From Porticoccaceae bacterium (GTDB lineage Bacteria > Pseudomonadota > Gammaproteobacteria > Pseudomonadales > Porticoccaceae), in NCBI GenBank assembly GCA_018069525.1, contig JAGPUQ010000017.1, positions 1-61,193 on the forward strand: a stretch of DNA of 61,193 bases, given 5' to 3'. Below, piece after piece: positions 18,451-28,179 of the stretch. The notes beneath the pieces were generated by a model. The model had not been told where the DNA came from. It was given only the letters and a program-made list of their open reading frames with translations, and made no database searches. The position numbers and the translations under genes were made by a program. The stretch's first letter is position 1. Each line of letters starts with the position of its first letter.

Positions 18451-20060
18451 TCCTTCCTAAGCTCCTCAACGATAGCGCCGTCTCGCTGATACAAATCACG
18501 GCGAAATATAACTTCGTCTCGCCCGTTGGTGAACGCGGTAAAGTAAACTATCAGGACGGGCAATGGGCTTTTAAGGTAGACCGTCTGGGTGTCACCACTC
18601 CCAATCTGTTTCCGTAGTGTATCCAACGTTACACCTTGCCCGTCGTTCTGTAGAACCCATTCTGCCAGCCTCAGGGGATCAGACAGCCTGACACATCCTG
18701 AGCTAAACCCTCGCTCCTGTTTTTTAAACAGGCTATGGTCGGGCGTATCGTGCAGGTAGACAGAAAATTGGTTGGGCAGCATAAATTTAATCTGACCAAG
18801 GGCGTTGCGTGGCCCCGGCTTTTGCCTAAGCAGATAATTAAACTGCCTGGGAGTGATCGGGTTCCAATCGACAGAACTGACACCCACAAACCTCTCTGAC
18901 AAAGCGGGTCTTACCTCATAGCCCTGCGCTTCCAGTGCCGCAGCGTCCTTCTTCAGTAAAGGTAGTTTGTCCTTTGTGGCAATACTGTAAGGCACATTCC
19001 AGTAAGGGTTATAAACCAGATATTTCATGGTTTCCATAAACACTGGGGTACGACGATAGAGCTTTCCCACTATCACTTTCATAGTCAGGCTATCCTCGCC
19101 TTTTTTGATAGCTCTTAGCTGAAAAGCGGCAATATTAATTCTTAAATGTGTTTCCGGGATTTCATCCGGTAACCAGCGCCAGCGTTCCAAATTGGCGTCA
19201 ATGCGGTCGACCCATGAAAACTGAACGGCATTCAGCCACTCAAGAGTAGCTGGCCCAACCACGCCGTCATCTTCAAGACCCGCAGAAAATTGAAATGCCT
19301 TAACCGCCGCCAACAACTCATCGTCATACACAGGCGAATAATCACCGGCGCCAAAAAGCCGGGCTTTCAACACGGCAATCCGCTGATCGGACTGTCCGGG
19401 TTTAAGAATGGCTCCAGGTGGAACAGCGATCGACACTACCGACGGGGCAGCTAATAATTCAGCCCGCTTTGCTACCAGCGCCTTGTATTCATGTGATTTC
19501 GGCCATAGCGCTTCAAGACGCTCTGCAATATTTCCGTCAGCAACAGCTCGCTCAAGAATGGCAACGGAATTAATTTCACCCAATTTCAGGTGCCAGTCGG
19601 GGTCGAGAGTCTGCGGAGAAACAGCGCCGATTCTGCGATGACGCGCTTGAGCTAAAAAGGCGTCTGTCGCCAATATTTCCTTTGCAAATTCCGATGTTTG
19701 TGGGTCGCTCAATGTCTTTAGGTGGTAACTATTGACGTTAAACCCGTGGGAACCTGAATTCTCTATTGCATGGAGCAGCTGTCGATATCCTTCGGAGCCC
19801 CTGACGATTGTATTCCAAATTGCCTGGTGCTTATTACGGCGGTAGAAAGCCCGCACGTCTTCTGGGCTGAGCAAACCTTGGTTTTTTTCAAACGGGGCCG
19901 CCTCAGTACCCAATTCTTCAGTAAAATTTCTGATGCTTTCTGATTCAACCGCCCAGCTTTGGCCAGAGCTGAGTAAACCTACACATAAAACTGCGAAAAT
20001 CAAACCATCTCGCATTCTACGAACGACTACAAAAATTGTGTCAACTGGCATCACGAACAA
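18447..20060 (-). CDS. L,D-transpeptidase of the YcbB/LdtD type
   Basis: This periplasmic enzyme forms 3-3 cross-links in peptidoglycan or attaches proteins to it. The 537 aa chain has an N-terminal hydrophobic segment (about 20-37), a scaffold domain, and a peptidoglycan-binding domain (DDGVVGPATLEWLN, about 250-265). The YkuD catalytic domain contains YLHDTPDHSLF, then RGFSSGCVRLSDPLRLAEWV with the active-site Cys and Arg. It is likely the first gene of a two-gene unit with the M15 peptidase. The start is uncertain: the frame opens at 20060, but the signal-peptide-like MRDGLIFAVLCVG begins at about 20012 and may be the true N-terminus. Confidence 0.88.
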   Translation of the reverse strand: MFVMPVDTIFVVVRRMRDGLIFAVLCVGLLSSGQSWAVESESIRNFTEELGTEAAPFEKNQGLLSPEDVRAFYRRNKHQAIWNTIVRGSEGYRQLLHAIENSGSHGFNVNSYHLKTLSDPQTSEFAKEILATDAFLAQARHRRIGAVSPQTLDPDWHLKLGEINSVAILERAVADGNIAERLEALWPKSHEYKALVAKRAELLAAPSVVSIAVPPGAILKPGQSDQRIAVLKARLFGAGDYSPVYDDELLAAVKAFQFSAGLEDDGVVGPATLEWLNAVQFSWVDRIDANLERWRWLPDEIPETHLRINIAAFQLRAIKKGEDSLTMKVIVGKLYRRTPVFMETMKYLVYNPYWNVPYSIATKDKLPLLKKDAAALEAQGYEVRPALSERFVGVSSVDWNPITPRQFNYLLRQKPGPRNALGQIKFMLPNQFSVYLHDTPDHSLFKKQERGFSSGCVRLSDPLRLAEWVLQNDGQGVTLDTLRKQIGSGDTQTVYLKSPLPVLIVYFTAFTNGRDEVIFRRDLYQRDGAIVEELRKE

Positions 20061-20171
20061 AACTCCCGAGGTTCAAGTTTTTTCTACAAAAGGTTTAATA
20101 GATCTTACTGATTCCCCCCATGCTGCCGTTAATAAAGGGCGTGCTGACTCCATTAATACGTTGATTTTTAA

Positions 20172-20519
20172 TCATTTTAAATGGATTTTCAGGCGGGGCA
20201 GAAATCTTCCGCGGATGACGCTACTGTCGACCCAATGACCCAGTATAGCGGTAACCATACCGGCTCCCAGCAAGACATAGATGAGTACGTTATGAAATTG
20301 CGCGAGAAGACGTGCCAATGGACCTTTTTTCTTCGCGGGACTGAGTCGGTTGGGTCCGAGTTGCTGCAATAGGTCTTCGGCAAGTTGCTGTGACAGGCCA
20401 GCAGTAGACGAGAATAACTGTTGGAAAACCGCGTCGGCTTCAAGTGTGTGCCAGGACGACATCGTCGTGAAGTTGTGATTAATCTGACCAGGGATCTTGT
20501 CATGCTCTAGCGAGGTCAT
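20172..20519 (-). pseudogene. P-type cation-transporting ATPase, N-terminal fragment
   Basis: The frame opens at an ATG with an AGGAAA ribosome site. It encodes the Cation_ATPase_N domain: WHTLEADAVFQQLFSSTAGL, ...LLQQLGPNRLSPAKKKGPLA, then QFHNVLIYVLLGAGMVTAIL and GHWVDSSVI, which is the first transmembrane hairpin of MgtA/PacL-like P2-type ATPases. After that the frame runs into an unrelated tail of 13 residues and stops. The phosphorylation site (DKTGTLT), nucleotide-binding and transport parts are missing; a full protein would be about 900 aa. This is a truncated gene, possibly expressed as a peptide. Confidence 0.85.
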
Positions 20520-20737
20520 GGTATTTTCCTGTTATCAGTATTAAAGGTTTATTGATATATTCAGCGTTCTTTGGTCGAGCGCGCATAACATTCTAATCCA
20601 GGCTGAATGTAATGCCGGTATTCTTGGCGGCTAATGGCTATTGTCATACCTTCAACCGTCAAATTCTATGCAGGCTTATAGTTGGATCATATACTTCACA
20701 CGCTGTGTAAGGTAGCAGGCAAATTCGATATCGATGG

Positions 20738-21372
20738 CTAACCAGCGAGAACCGGAAACAATTGTTTAATGCCGTTGGCTATGATTTCCACTGCGATGGT
20801 GGCCAATATCAAGCCAAACAAACGGGTGATAATGTTGAGCCCTGTTTGACTCAGTACTCTACCAATGGCGGCTGCCATTCTTAGTACAAGCCATAAAAGT
20901 ACACAGACTATCGCGATACAAAGAATGACTAGCAGGCCGTGATACTCGGCATTTGATCGATGCATTTCGATGATGACGGTGCTAATGGAACCTGGTCCGG
21001 CCAAAAGAGGAATTGCAGTGGCACCACTGCAATTGCATGTTTGTGTTCCGCCTCTGCGGCTTCAGAGGGAGTGCTTCGTACCAAATCCAGTTGAGCCTGT
21101 AACATTGCCAGCGCCATCAGCAATAGTACAATGCCTCCACCGATACGGAATGATGCCAAACAGGTACCCACGCTATGCAGTAATGCCTCACCTGCCAGCG
21201 AAGCAACGACCGGAACCGCCAAAACAGTCAACGAAGTGACATTGGCAATACAGCCCCTTCCAGTGAGGGTATAGGATTTGCTTAAGACCAAAAATATCGG
21301 GACGGCTGCAAAAGGGTCCAGGATAACGAAAAGTGCGATAAAAAATCGTGAATACTCAGTCCAGTGGTGCAT
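20738..21372 (-). pseudogene. MarC-family membrane protein, frameshifted
   Basis: The first part (MHHWTEYSRFFIALFVILDP, ATG at 21372) is the MarC N-terminus with its FIALFVILDPFAAVPIFL helix, and runs to AIAVVPL. There the frame changes to an unrelated tail, while the next frame continues with LLAGPGSISTVIIEM and the remaining MarC helices to LFPVLAG at 20738. One inserted base (a G in the CTG-GCA-ATT context) near 21016 would restore one continuous reading frame of about 210 aa. Thus it is a single one-base deletion. MarC proteins are six-helix inner-membrane proteins of unknown function. Confidence 0.85.
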
Positions 21373-21599
21373 GATGATGTTTTTCCGCATTGTTAATGTG
21401 TAGTCTGTTTCATGTAACGTATGCCCTGCCAAATTTAATTGACTTGTGCCGGTTGTTTTATTTCGCAGAGCCCTGCCGGAGGGCGGGAAGAGTACTTTGA
21501 TGGGTAAGACTTGCGCCACTGTAGTGGCGATGGCACGGGTTCTGTTTATGGAAGTTAATTAGGGTTAAAAACGTTAAACGACCAGGAGGTTTAATAGCG

Positions 21600-22571
21600 A
21601 TGATTAAAACGCGATTATTTTTGTCGGGTAATGTGCAGACGGGGGGAGCCGAGCTCATCGACGTGTGGCGTAAGGAACCGATGGCAACACTTTGGGCGGA
21701 TTTCAGCGAAAATGAAAAAGCTGGCGAAGCCGAGTTACTTAAGAGTGAGTTTGGCATACATCCCCTCGCTATACAGGATGCCCAGCGTGATCGCCATTCT
21801 CCCAAGATTGAAGCCTTTGCGGCCTTCACCTTTATATTATTAAAAGGGCTGTCGGCGGACTCGGAAGATCTCGACTTCAAAACCATACAGATGGCTCTGT
21901 TTGTTGGGGAACGGTTCTTAATAACACGTCACAGCGGTGCATCGATGAGTGTAAATCGACTGGAGCAGAAACTTGCAACGCAAGAAAATCTAAAACCATT
22001 TAGTGATGTGTCAAATTTGGCCTTGCAGTTATGTCGCATGGTAGCCGACCGATACCTAAATATTCTACTAGCACTGGAGCCCCGCCTCGAAGAGCTGGAA
22101 GAGATGATGCTGGATCACCCTGATGACCGCCTACTAGCCGAGCTGATCGGCTATAAGAGTGACCTCAAACGCATGAACCGTTATGCGACTTACCATGAGC
22201 AGTTGTTCAGAAAACTCAAAAACAAGACTTTCCCCGGGTTTTCTGATGATGAACGCGGCCATGAAATTATTGATGTGTGGGAGCAGCAAGAACGAGCTCA
22301 GAGTCTCTCACAGCTATATTATGATACCTCTTCGGATCTGGTTGACGGCTATATTTCTGTGGCGTCGCACCGACTGAATCAGATTATGAAAGTACTCACT
22401 ATTATTACGGCTGTGTTTGTCCCCCTCAGTTTTCTTGCCGGCATCTACGGTATGAACTTCGAAAATATGCCCGAGCTTCAATCCAGGTCGGGGTATTTTA
22501 TTCTTTTGGGGGTAATGGGGACTATTGCGACTGTGTTTTTGATCGTGTTTAGGAGAATGAAATGGCTGTGA
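21600..22571 (+). CDS. CorA-family divalent cation transporter (ZntB-like branch)
   Basis: This homopentameric inner-membrane channel or transporter handles Mg2+, Co2+ or Zn2+. At 323 aa it has a long cytoplasmic alpha/beta N-terminal domain and two C-terminal helices. The pore signature YGMNFENMPEL is present near residue 290, followed by the last helix and a basic tail RRMKWL. The N-terminal sequence (EVWR-like openings, HPLAIQDAQRDRHSPKIEAF) is closer to the ZntB-like CorA group, yet the loop keeps GMN, so the ion is undecided. AGGAGG lies about 10 bases before the ATG. It overlaps the next gene by 10 bp. Confidence 0.88.
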   Translation: MIKTRLFLSGNVQTGGAELIDVWRKEPMATLWADFSENEKAGEAELLKSEFGIHPLAIQDAQRDRHSPKIEAFAAFTFILLKGLSADSEDLDFKTIQMALFVGERFLITRHSGASMSVNRLEQKLATQENLKPFSDVSNLALQLCRMVADRYLNILLALEPRLEELEEMMLDHPDDRLLAELIGYKSDLKRMNRYATYHEQLFRKLKNKTFPGFSDDERGHEIIDVWEQQERAQSLSQLYYDTSSDLVDGYISVASHRLNQIMKVLTIITAVFVPLSFLAGIYGMNFENMPELQSRSGYFILLGVMGTIATVFLIVFRRMKWL

Positions 22572-24751
22572 TTTTGCGCTGGTTCTGTTGCTTTTCACTG
22601 ATCATGAGTGCACTGGTCGTGGCTCAGGAAGAAGCTCCAGCTGCCCCTGATCCCGAGGCTCTTGATACGAGCTGGTGGACCTATTTTGAGCCAGCTGAGC
22701 AGCTCGGCAAAAGCGGTCTGAAGGCGCGTATAGAAAAAAATCGGGATTCTCTTGAGCAATTTATGCTGGGGTTAAATGACAAAAAAAAGGAAACCCTCTC
22801 CCCGTTAGTGACGCAAATTAACGAAGGCCTCGAGCGATATGCCTCTCTGAGAGAGCTAGTGGCTACTCCACCCCCTATCCCTCCACCGGCAGAGCAATAT
22901 TCACTGGCCGAAGCGGTGGAGCGTTTTGTTTTGTGGCGTGAGCTAAAACGAGAGTTCGAGCTGGAACAGGGCGACCTGGAGTGGCAGAAAACACAGCTTG
23001 CTACGGGCCGCAAGCGTCAGGCGAAACGCCGTGGCGAGTATCTTAATCTCCGGGAGGCTGATCCTCAGCGCTTTCCACAGGCGATTAAGCTGATGTCTAA
23101 TCGGGTAAGTTTGGAGCTGGCTTCGTTACAAAATAAACAACAAGCAACCAAGTTAAAAATAACGGAAGATCACCTTCAGCGCCTTGTCGATGAGCTCGCC
23201 GCGATCAGTTTAAAGCTGACCCCGTCACCAGATACCTATGCAGATTTGACCAGGCGTCAGTCTGAAGCGAAAAGCAAAGCAGATGTTCTTCGCGAGAGAG
23301 CGATTGAGCAGAGTTATGCCTCCTTGCTGGATGAGTCTCTGGATATCGTAGAGCGGAAATATAAATCATTATTAAATGCAAATATCGAAATTGAGGCCGG
23401 CGTCTATGAACTGGCTGTAAAGCGCTACCAAATAATGGCCGCACTAGAGGGGCTGCTCGCAACACAGCAGGGCGATCAAAAAAGTAGCGATCAAAAGAGC
23501 ATTTCTCTTCTGAGAGAAGCGGTAAAACAAGCCCATAAATTTATAGAGGCTACCAAGCATCAAGATCAGTTATGGCGTTCGTTGAGCGCCCAGACACACA
23601 AATTTGTAGGGACTCAAAAATTGGGAGTGGGCGCCGAAGCAGGCGAGCATGGCGCTGCATATCAGCGCACGAATATACAGATCGAGGAAAATGGTCGTAG
23701 ACTCCGAGAGTATGATCTCGAACGGGATAAAGGTAATTTTATTGTTCAGGTAGCGCAGGAGAAACTAAACGATGAAGCGGGCTGGCTGAACCGAGGCCTG
23801 TTCGCGATTGACATTGGCTTTGAACAAAGCTGGGATCAACTTGCCCTGTGGATGAATGCGACCCTGATAGAGATCAATGAAGTGCCGTTGACGGCTATGG
23901 GATTGCTGCGGGTTATCTTTATTATTTTTATCGCCTGGCTGGTGTCAAGAGTGTTACGGCGCGGCCTGGATACATTGGCCGTACACAACCAAGCGCTAAG
24001 CCCGAGTGCCATATATACCCTCGGCAGGGTTATCCATTACCTCGTGTTAGTCTTGGGTATCATCATTGGCTTGTCTTCTATTGGTCTGGATTTCACCAAA
24101 TTTGCATTGTTTGCCAGCGCCCTCGGTGTTGGTATTGGTTTTGGCCTGCAAAATCTTATTGGTAATTTTGTGTCCGGACTGATTATTCTTTTTGAAAAAA
24201 GTCTTAAAGTAGGGGATTTTGTCGAACTGTCTTCAGGACTTGCTGGGGAAGTGAAAGAAATTAACATGCGCGGCACACTTATTACGACCAATGACAATAT
24301 TGACATCATCGTGCCCAATTCCGACTTTGTTAATAACCAGGTGACAAACTGGACTCTAAGAGAAACCGAACGCCGTATTCATATACCATTTGGTGTTGCA
24401 TATGGCACAGACAAAGATACGGTTAAAAAGGCTGCGCTGGAGGCCGCGGATGCAGTCACGTGGACGCTGAATCATGATGCGAAGCGACAACCCCAAGTCT
24501 GGTTTGTACAATTTGGCGATAGTAGCCTAAATTTTGAATTGATCGTATGGTTGAAAGCAGAAGCCGTAAAAAAACCTGGTGCTGTGCAAGCGGCCTATTT
24601 GTGGGAGATCGATACTAAACTCAAGGAGCATGGCATCGAAATTCCTTTCCCCCAACGAGATTTACATTTGCGCAGTGTTTTCGGTCAAAAGGATGAAGCC
24701 GGCTTGTTGCTTCTTAAAAGACAGAACGAAGTTGATCCTGGTCACCAATGA
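22562..24751 (+). CDS. large MscS-family mechanosensitive channel protein with periplasmic coiled coil
   Basis: A 729 aa inner-membrane protein of the large MscS subgroup. It has a signal-peptide-like N-terminus (about residues 1-21, ending VVAQ) and a long Lys/Glu/Gln-rich coiled-coil region (about 40-430). Three or more helices follow (about 445-560) with the pore segment FASALGVGIGFGLQNLIGNF, then the beta domain (KVGDFVELSSGLAGEVKEIN) and the C-terminal domain ending GIEIPFPQRDLHLR. It begins inside the last codons of the CorA gene, so the two are co-translated, linking divalent cation and osmotic control. The window also encodes a small MscS (11979-12836). Confidence 0.9.
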   Translation: MAVILRWFCCFSLIMSALVVAQEEAPAAPDPEALDTSWWTYFEPAEQLGKSGLKARIEKNRDSLEQFMLGLNDKKKETLSPLVTQINEGLERYASLRELVATPPPIPPPAEQYSLAEAVERFVLWRELKREFELEQGDLEWQKTQLATGRKRQAKRRGEYLNLREADPQRFPQAIKLMSNRVSLELASLQNKQQATKLKITEDHLQRLVDELAAISLKLTPSPDTYADLTRRQSEAKSKADVLRERAIEQSYASLLDESLDIVERKYKSLLNANIEIEAGVYELAVKRYQIMAALEGLLATQQGDQKSSDQKSISLLREAVKQAHKFIEATKHQDQLWRSLSAQTHKFVGTQKLGVGAEAGEHGAAYQRTNIQIEENGRRLREYDLERDKGNFIVQVAQEKLNDEAGWLNRGLFAIDIGFEQSWDQLALWMNATLIEINEVPLTAMGLLRVIFIIFIAWLVSRVLRRGLDTLAVHNQALSPSAIYTLGRVIHYLVLVLGIIIGLSSIGLDFTKFALFASALGVGIGFGLQNLIGNFVSGLIILFEKSLKVGDFVELSSGLAGEVKEINMRGTLITTNDNIDIIVPNSDFVNNQVTNWTLRETERRIHIPFGVAYGTDKDTVKKAALEAADAVTWTLNHDAKRQPQVWFVQFGDSSLNFELIVWLKAEAVKKPGAVQAAYLWEIDTKLKEHGIEIPFPQRDLHLRSVFGQKDEAGLLLLKRQNEVDPGHQ

Positions 24752-25127
24752 CCGAGACTCTGGTGAGTGAAAAAACTATGCTACAGCGGTGGGTCAAAAC
24801 AAAGAAAACAGGAAAGAAAACAACCACTCGGAGGCAACATGCCTCTGGAGTTCTGGGCAGAAGTACTGGCGCGCCATTGTAAAAAAGGCGGCGAGATGCT
24901 TCACCAAAAACCTGGGATAAAGTATGTGCTTATGAAGCAGCAGGCAGGATTCTAGGATAGGATATCTTTAGGAAAAGATATGACCAGGCCCCAGAATGAA
25001 TTGGCTCCGAGTAACAATGCCGTAGTTTTGAAATGTTGGCTTGATATGACTCTAGGAAGAAGTCCATTTGGTGCCACGGACTCCAGTAGGCAGGTACCTC
25101 GATCTCTGACCCTATATTCGGCAGCCA
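24752..25127. other. intergenic stretch without recognisable gene
   Basis: This lies between the convergent large MscS and MFS genes. Short open frames of about 60 codons exist on the plus strand, but they lack family resemblance, have no ribosome site that stands out and have irregular composition. I see no clear intrinsic terminator. It may be decayed sequence like the rest of the region. Confidence 0.4.
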
Positions 25128-26351
25128 TTATTCATCGGCTACTGTCCGCGGGTGCAGTTGCAATGCACCCTGAGAGGCCGCCGTAGTAATAGCGCGAAAC
25201 TTCGAATAGTGTTCGCGAGTAGGTTTACGCGAGTTGATCATTAGCACGACCAGCACACCACCGATGCTGAGGGTTACCGCACAGAATAAAAAGAATGCAC
25301 CTGACCCGAACCATTGCATGGCTTGTGCACCTGCTAGAGGACCAACGATCGAGCCTGATGCGTTCATGACCAGCAGTCCAGTGCCAACCTCCAGAAACGA
25401 TTGATTTCCTATATTGTCACTGGCATGGGCAAGGCACAGGGCCTGTATCGGCATGACAAATGCGCCAAAAAATAACATCACTACAGGGACTGCCGAAACG
25501 GGAAGCAGGAATGCAATGACCGAGACCAGTGCACCGGCAAGCATGATGCAGGCAATCACCACGCGCCTGTCCATTTTGTCAGATAGTCGACCGAGGGGAA
25601 GCAGTGAGAGCGCGCCTCCAACAATGCCCAGGGCCATCATCACGCTGATCAACTCAATATCCATGCCGACCTGGAGCCCATAGGCAGGCCCCAATGCGTA
25701 GTACACCGACGCGACAATACCAGCGACGAAGGCGCCTAAAGCTGCAGCTCGTGACGTGCGAATGACAAGTAACGGCGAGAAGGTCGCACTGGGTATCTGT
25801 GCTGGTTGCGAGGTCCTTGTAACACAGATCGGAATGGCTGCAACGACGATAAGGGCAGCAGAAATAATAAACAAATGTTCGTTTTCCAAAGGCGCCACGT
25901 TAAGTAAAAGTTGCCCGCCGGCCAACGCCGCCAGAACAATTGCCGTGTATGTGGCAAGCACAGCTCCACGAACTTCATTTTCGGTTTTTTCGTTTAGCCA
26001 GCTCTCAATGACCAAATAGAGGCCGGAAATGGCAACGCCGGTAAAGAAACGCAGCACGAGCCAGATAGAAAAGGCGTTGAATAATGCCAGTACCAGGACG
26101 GTAGCAGTTATCAGGGCGGTCAGGGTCGCAAAACAGCGGATATGCCCTATGCGTCTTACGAGTCCTGGGATACTGAAACAACCAAACAGAAATCCACAGA
26201 AATAGACAGAACCGAGAATACCGACGGAGAGGCTGTCCCAGCCCATCAGTTCCGCGCGCAACGGAATCAAGGCCAACTGCAAGCCATGGCCAGTTAACAG
26301 AAACGCGACACCCAATAGCAAGGTGGATAATCTGAGCACACTACCAATCAA
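25128..26351 (-). CDS. MFS transporter (YcaD-like)
   Basis: A 407 aa inner-membrane major facilitator with about 12 helices. The opening LLLGVAFLLTGHGLQLALIP, followed by a GILGSVYFCGFLFGCFSIPG segment and LRFFTGVAISGLYLVIESWL, matches the YcaD/MFS_1 group of uncharacterised efflux-type carriers. The central loop LLPLGRLSDKMDRRVVI is the MFS motif repeated between the two halves. The start is weak: the frame opens with TTG at 26351, and an in-frame GTG at 26339 (before LRLSTLLLG) is an equally good choice. Substrate is unknown. Confidence 0.85.
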   Translation of the reverse strand: MIGSVLRLSTLLLGVAFLLTGHGLQLALIPLRAELMGWDSLSVGILGSVYFCGFLFGCFSIPGLVRRIGHIRCFATLTALITATVLVLALFNAFSIWLVLRFFTGVAISGLYLVIESWLNEKTENEVRGAVLATYTAIVLAALAGGQLLLNVAPLENEHLFIISAALIVVAAIPICVTRTSQPAQIPSATFSPLLVIRTSRAAALGAFVAGIVASVYYALGPAYGLQVGMDIELISVMMALGIVGGALSLLPLGRLSDKMDRRVVIACIMLAGALVSVIAFLLPVSAVPVVMLFFGAFVMPIQALCLAHASDNIGNQSFLEVGTGLLVMNASGSIVGPLAGAQAMQWFGSGAFFLFCAVTLSIGGVLVVLMINSRKPTREHYSKFRAITTAASQGALQLHPRTVADE

Positions 26352-26596
26352 AAGCCTGTTCCATAAGAAAATTGATGAACTTCAGGAGCCGGCTTTATAC
26401 AGGTTCCGGCGTTTATCTATTCTGCCGGTCGTGGCGACGAAGCGGAACCACTCTGAGGAGGATGATAAGTAGTGTACCAAACTTAAAATTAATTGGTTTT
26501 GAAAGCCTAATTCGGTTGGAGTCGCGCCGGATTAAGAAGGCACGCGACGCCTATCGGATAAGCATAATGCGGCGTCAGCTGAACCTGTATCAGGGT

Positions 26597-27060
26597 TTAT
26601 TATGATTGGCGTCATCGACCTTCCAGCAAGCGTGCCCGGAACAACCAGCGTTTGCTGAAAAAGATCACCGTACTTCTTGAAGAGGATGGTGGTATTCGCG
26701 GTAGCCCGAGGATGGATCGCCGGCTTCTGATTCAAGTGCTTCTTACAGTCCTCTGGCAGAGGAAGACAGAGTCTTATGTCGTATTGCATTCGGACTGCGG
26801 CTCCCAGTTTGCCAGCCACAAATACTAGCAGTTTCTGGTAGGTCATAATATTAAGTGTAGTATGAGCGCGGTGGGAAGTTGTTACGATAATGCCACAGCT
26901 TCAAGGGTCTTTGCGTTGCTCAAGCAAGGACAAGTTAACCGTCGCCGTTATGCAACTCCTGCTGAGGCCGAGCAGATGTATTCGAATACATCGAGATCAA
27001 TTACAATCTGAGGAAGCGTTGAAAATTAGGGCAGTTGAGTCGAGCTACATTTAAATGGAA
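26597..27060 (+). pseudogene. IS3-family transposase remnant (IS150/IS3-like OrfB)
   Basis: The plus strand reads YDWRHRPSSKRARNNQRLLK, then GGIRGSPRMDRRL (HTH_21 region). After a deletion comes the integrase core VVLHSDCGSQFASHKY, a stop codon, QFLVGHNIKCSMSAVGSCYD, NATASRVFALLKQGQVNRRR, and after a frame change VFEYIEINYNLRKR. These follow IS3-type OrfB (HSDRGSQYTS, CSMSRKGNCYDNA, FEYIEVFYNRKRRHS). It has at least one in-frame stop, a frameshift and a large internal deletion, and the first Asp region is missing. It differs from the remnant at 15.8 kb and cannot be active. Confidence 0.85.
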
Positions 27061-27129
27061 GTCCGCTGCGCCCGGGCAAAGTCAACGATCGATTTACCTC
27101 CATAAACCCTATTACCTGGAAATCTATAA

Positions 27130-28179
27130 ATGGAAGCAGTACCTGCAAGTGTTCTCGCGTGGCTAGGTATCCTATTTTGTATCAGTCAGTCAGCGATGTT
27201 TTCGGGCCTGAATTTGGCCTTGTTGAGTATTAGTAGATTACGTCTTGAGGTTGAAGTCGCTGGCGGTAATCCAGATGCGATCAAGATCCTTACCTTACGC
27301 AAGGATTCCCATTTTCTGCTCACCACTATTCTGTGGGGTAATGTAGCGGTTAATGTGCTTTTGACACTATTATCAAAATCGGTAATGGCCGGAGCCTTGT
27401 CTTTCTTTTTCTCAACTTTTCTTATTACCTTTATGGGTGAAATCATACCGCAGGCCTATTTTTCTCGCCATGCGCTACGTATGGGTGCGCTGTTGGCCCC
27501 ATTGATACGCCTGTACCAAATAATTCTTTATCCAGTAGCGAAACCTTCTGCTTTGATGTTGGATTGGTGGTTGGGCGAAGAGAGCATTCGATACTTCACC
27601 GAACGAGATTTACACCGGGTGATTCGCGAGCATATTGATGCTGAAGAATCCGACGTGAGTCGTCTGGAGGGGATTGGTGCGATGAATTTTTTATCGTTGG
27701 ATGATGTTTCTGTCACCCAGGAAGGTGAAAACGTCGACCCAGATAGCGTTATTCCCTTGCCCGTTATAAATGACAAACCAGTATTCCCGTCGTTCGAACG
27801 CAAAATAGACGATGGTTTTTTACTCGATGTGCATCGGTCCGGTAAAAAATGGGTCATTATTGTGGATGATAAGAGTAAGCGGCCTAGCGTGGTATTGAAT
27901 GCGAATGCTTTCTTGCGGGACGCGTTATTGGGTGATCAGCAAACGAATCCTTACCATTACTGCCATCGACCTATTCTTATCGAAGATTCCCGAGTTTTAC
28001 TTGGGAAAGTGCTGACGAAGCTAAAGGTTTACCCGATGAATGATGTCGATGACGTTATTGATGATGACTTAATCCTGATTTGGTCGGATCAAAAACGGGT
28101 GATTACCGGAGCCGATATTCTCGGCCGTTTGTTGCATGGCATCACGCTGCGAGATATTAGGCCATTTGGCGACAGGTAA
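27130..28179 (+). CDS. DUF21/CNNM-type transmembrane domain protein
   Basis: A 349 aa protein whose N-terminal half is the DUF21 (CNNM) membrane domain: SQSAMFSGLNLALLSISRLR near residue 20, then the KDSHFLLTTILWGNVAVNVL segment and FFFSTFLITFMGEIIPQAYF. Members include CorC/CorB-like and haemolysin-like proteins tied to Mg2+ or Co2+ homeostasis. The C-terminal half is cytoplasmic and mixed alpha/beta with a possible divergent CBS pair, but no CorC_HlyC domain is evident. Only a weak ribosome site precedes the ATG. Together with two CorA genes it gives this 11-kb stretch three divalent-cation genes. Confidence 0.82.
   Translation: MEAVPASVLAWLGILFCISQSAMFSGLNLALLSISRLRLEVEVAGGNPDAIKILTLRKDSHFLLTTILWGNVAVNVLLTLLSKSVMAGALSFFFSTFLITFMGEIIPQAYFSRHALRMGALLAPLIRLYQIILYPVAKPSALMLDWWLGEESIRYFTERDLHRVIREHIDAEESDVSRLEGIGAMNFLSLDDVSVTQEGENVDPDSVIPLPVINDKPVFPSFERKIDDGFLLDVHRSGKKWVIIVDDKSKRPSVVLNANAFLRDALLGDQQTNPYHYCHRPILIEDSRVLLGKVLTKLKVYPMNDVDDVIDDDLILIWSDQKRVITGADILGRLLHGITLRDIRPFGDR

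Noticed and set aside
24767..24955. 62-codon plus-strand frame after the large MscS gene
   Set aside because: Lys/Arg-rich, no ribosome site that convinces, no family pattern.
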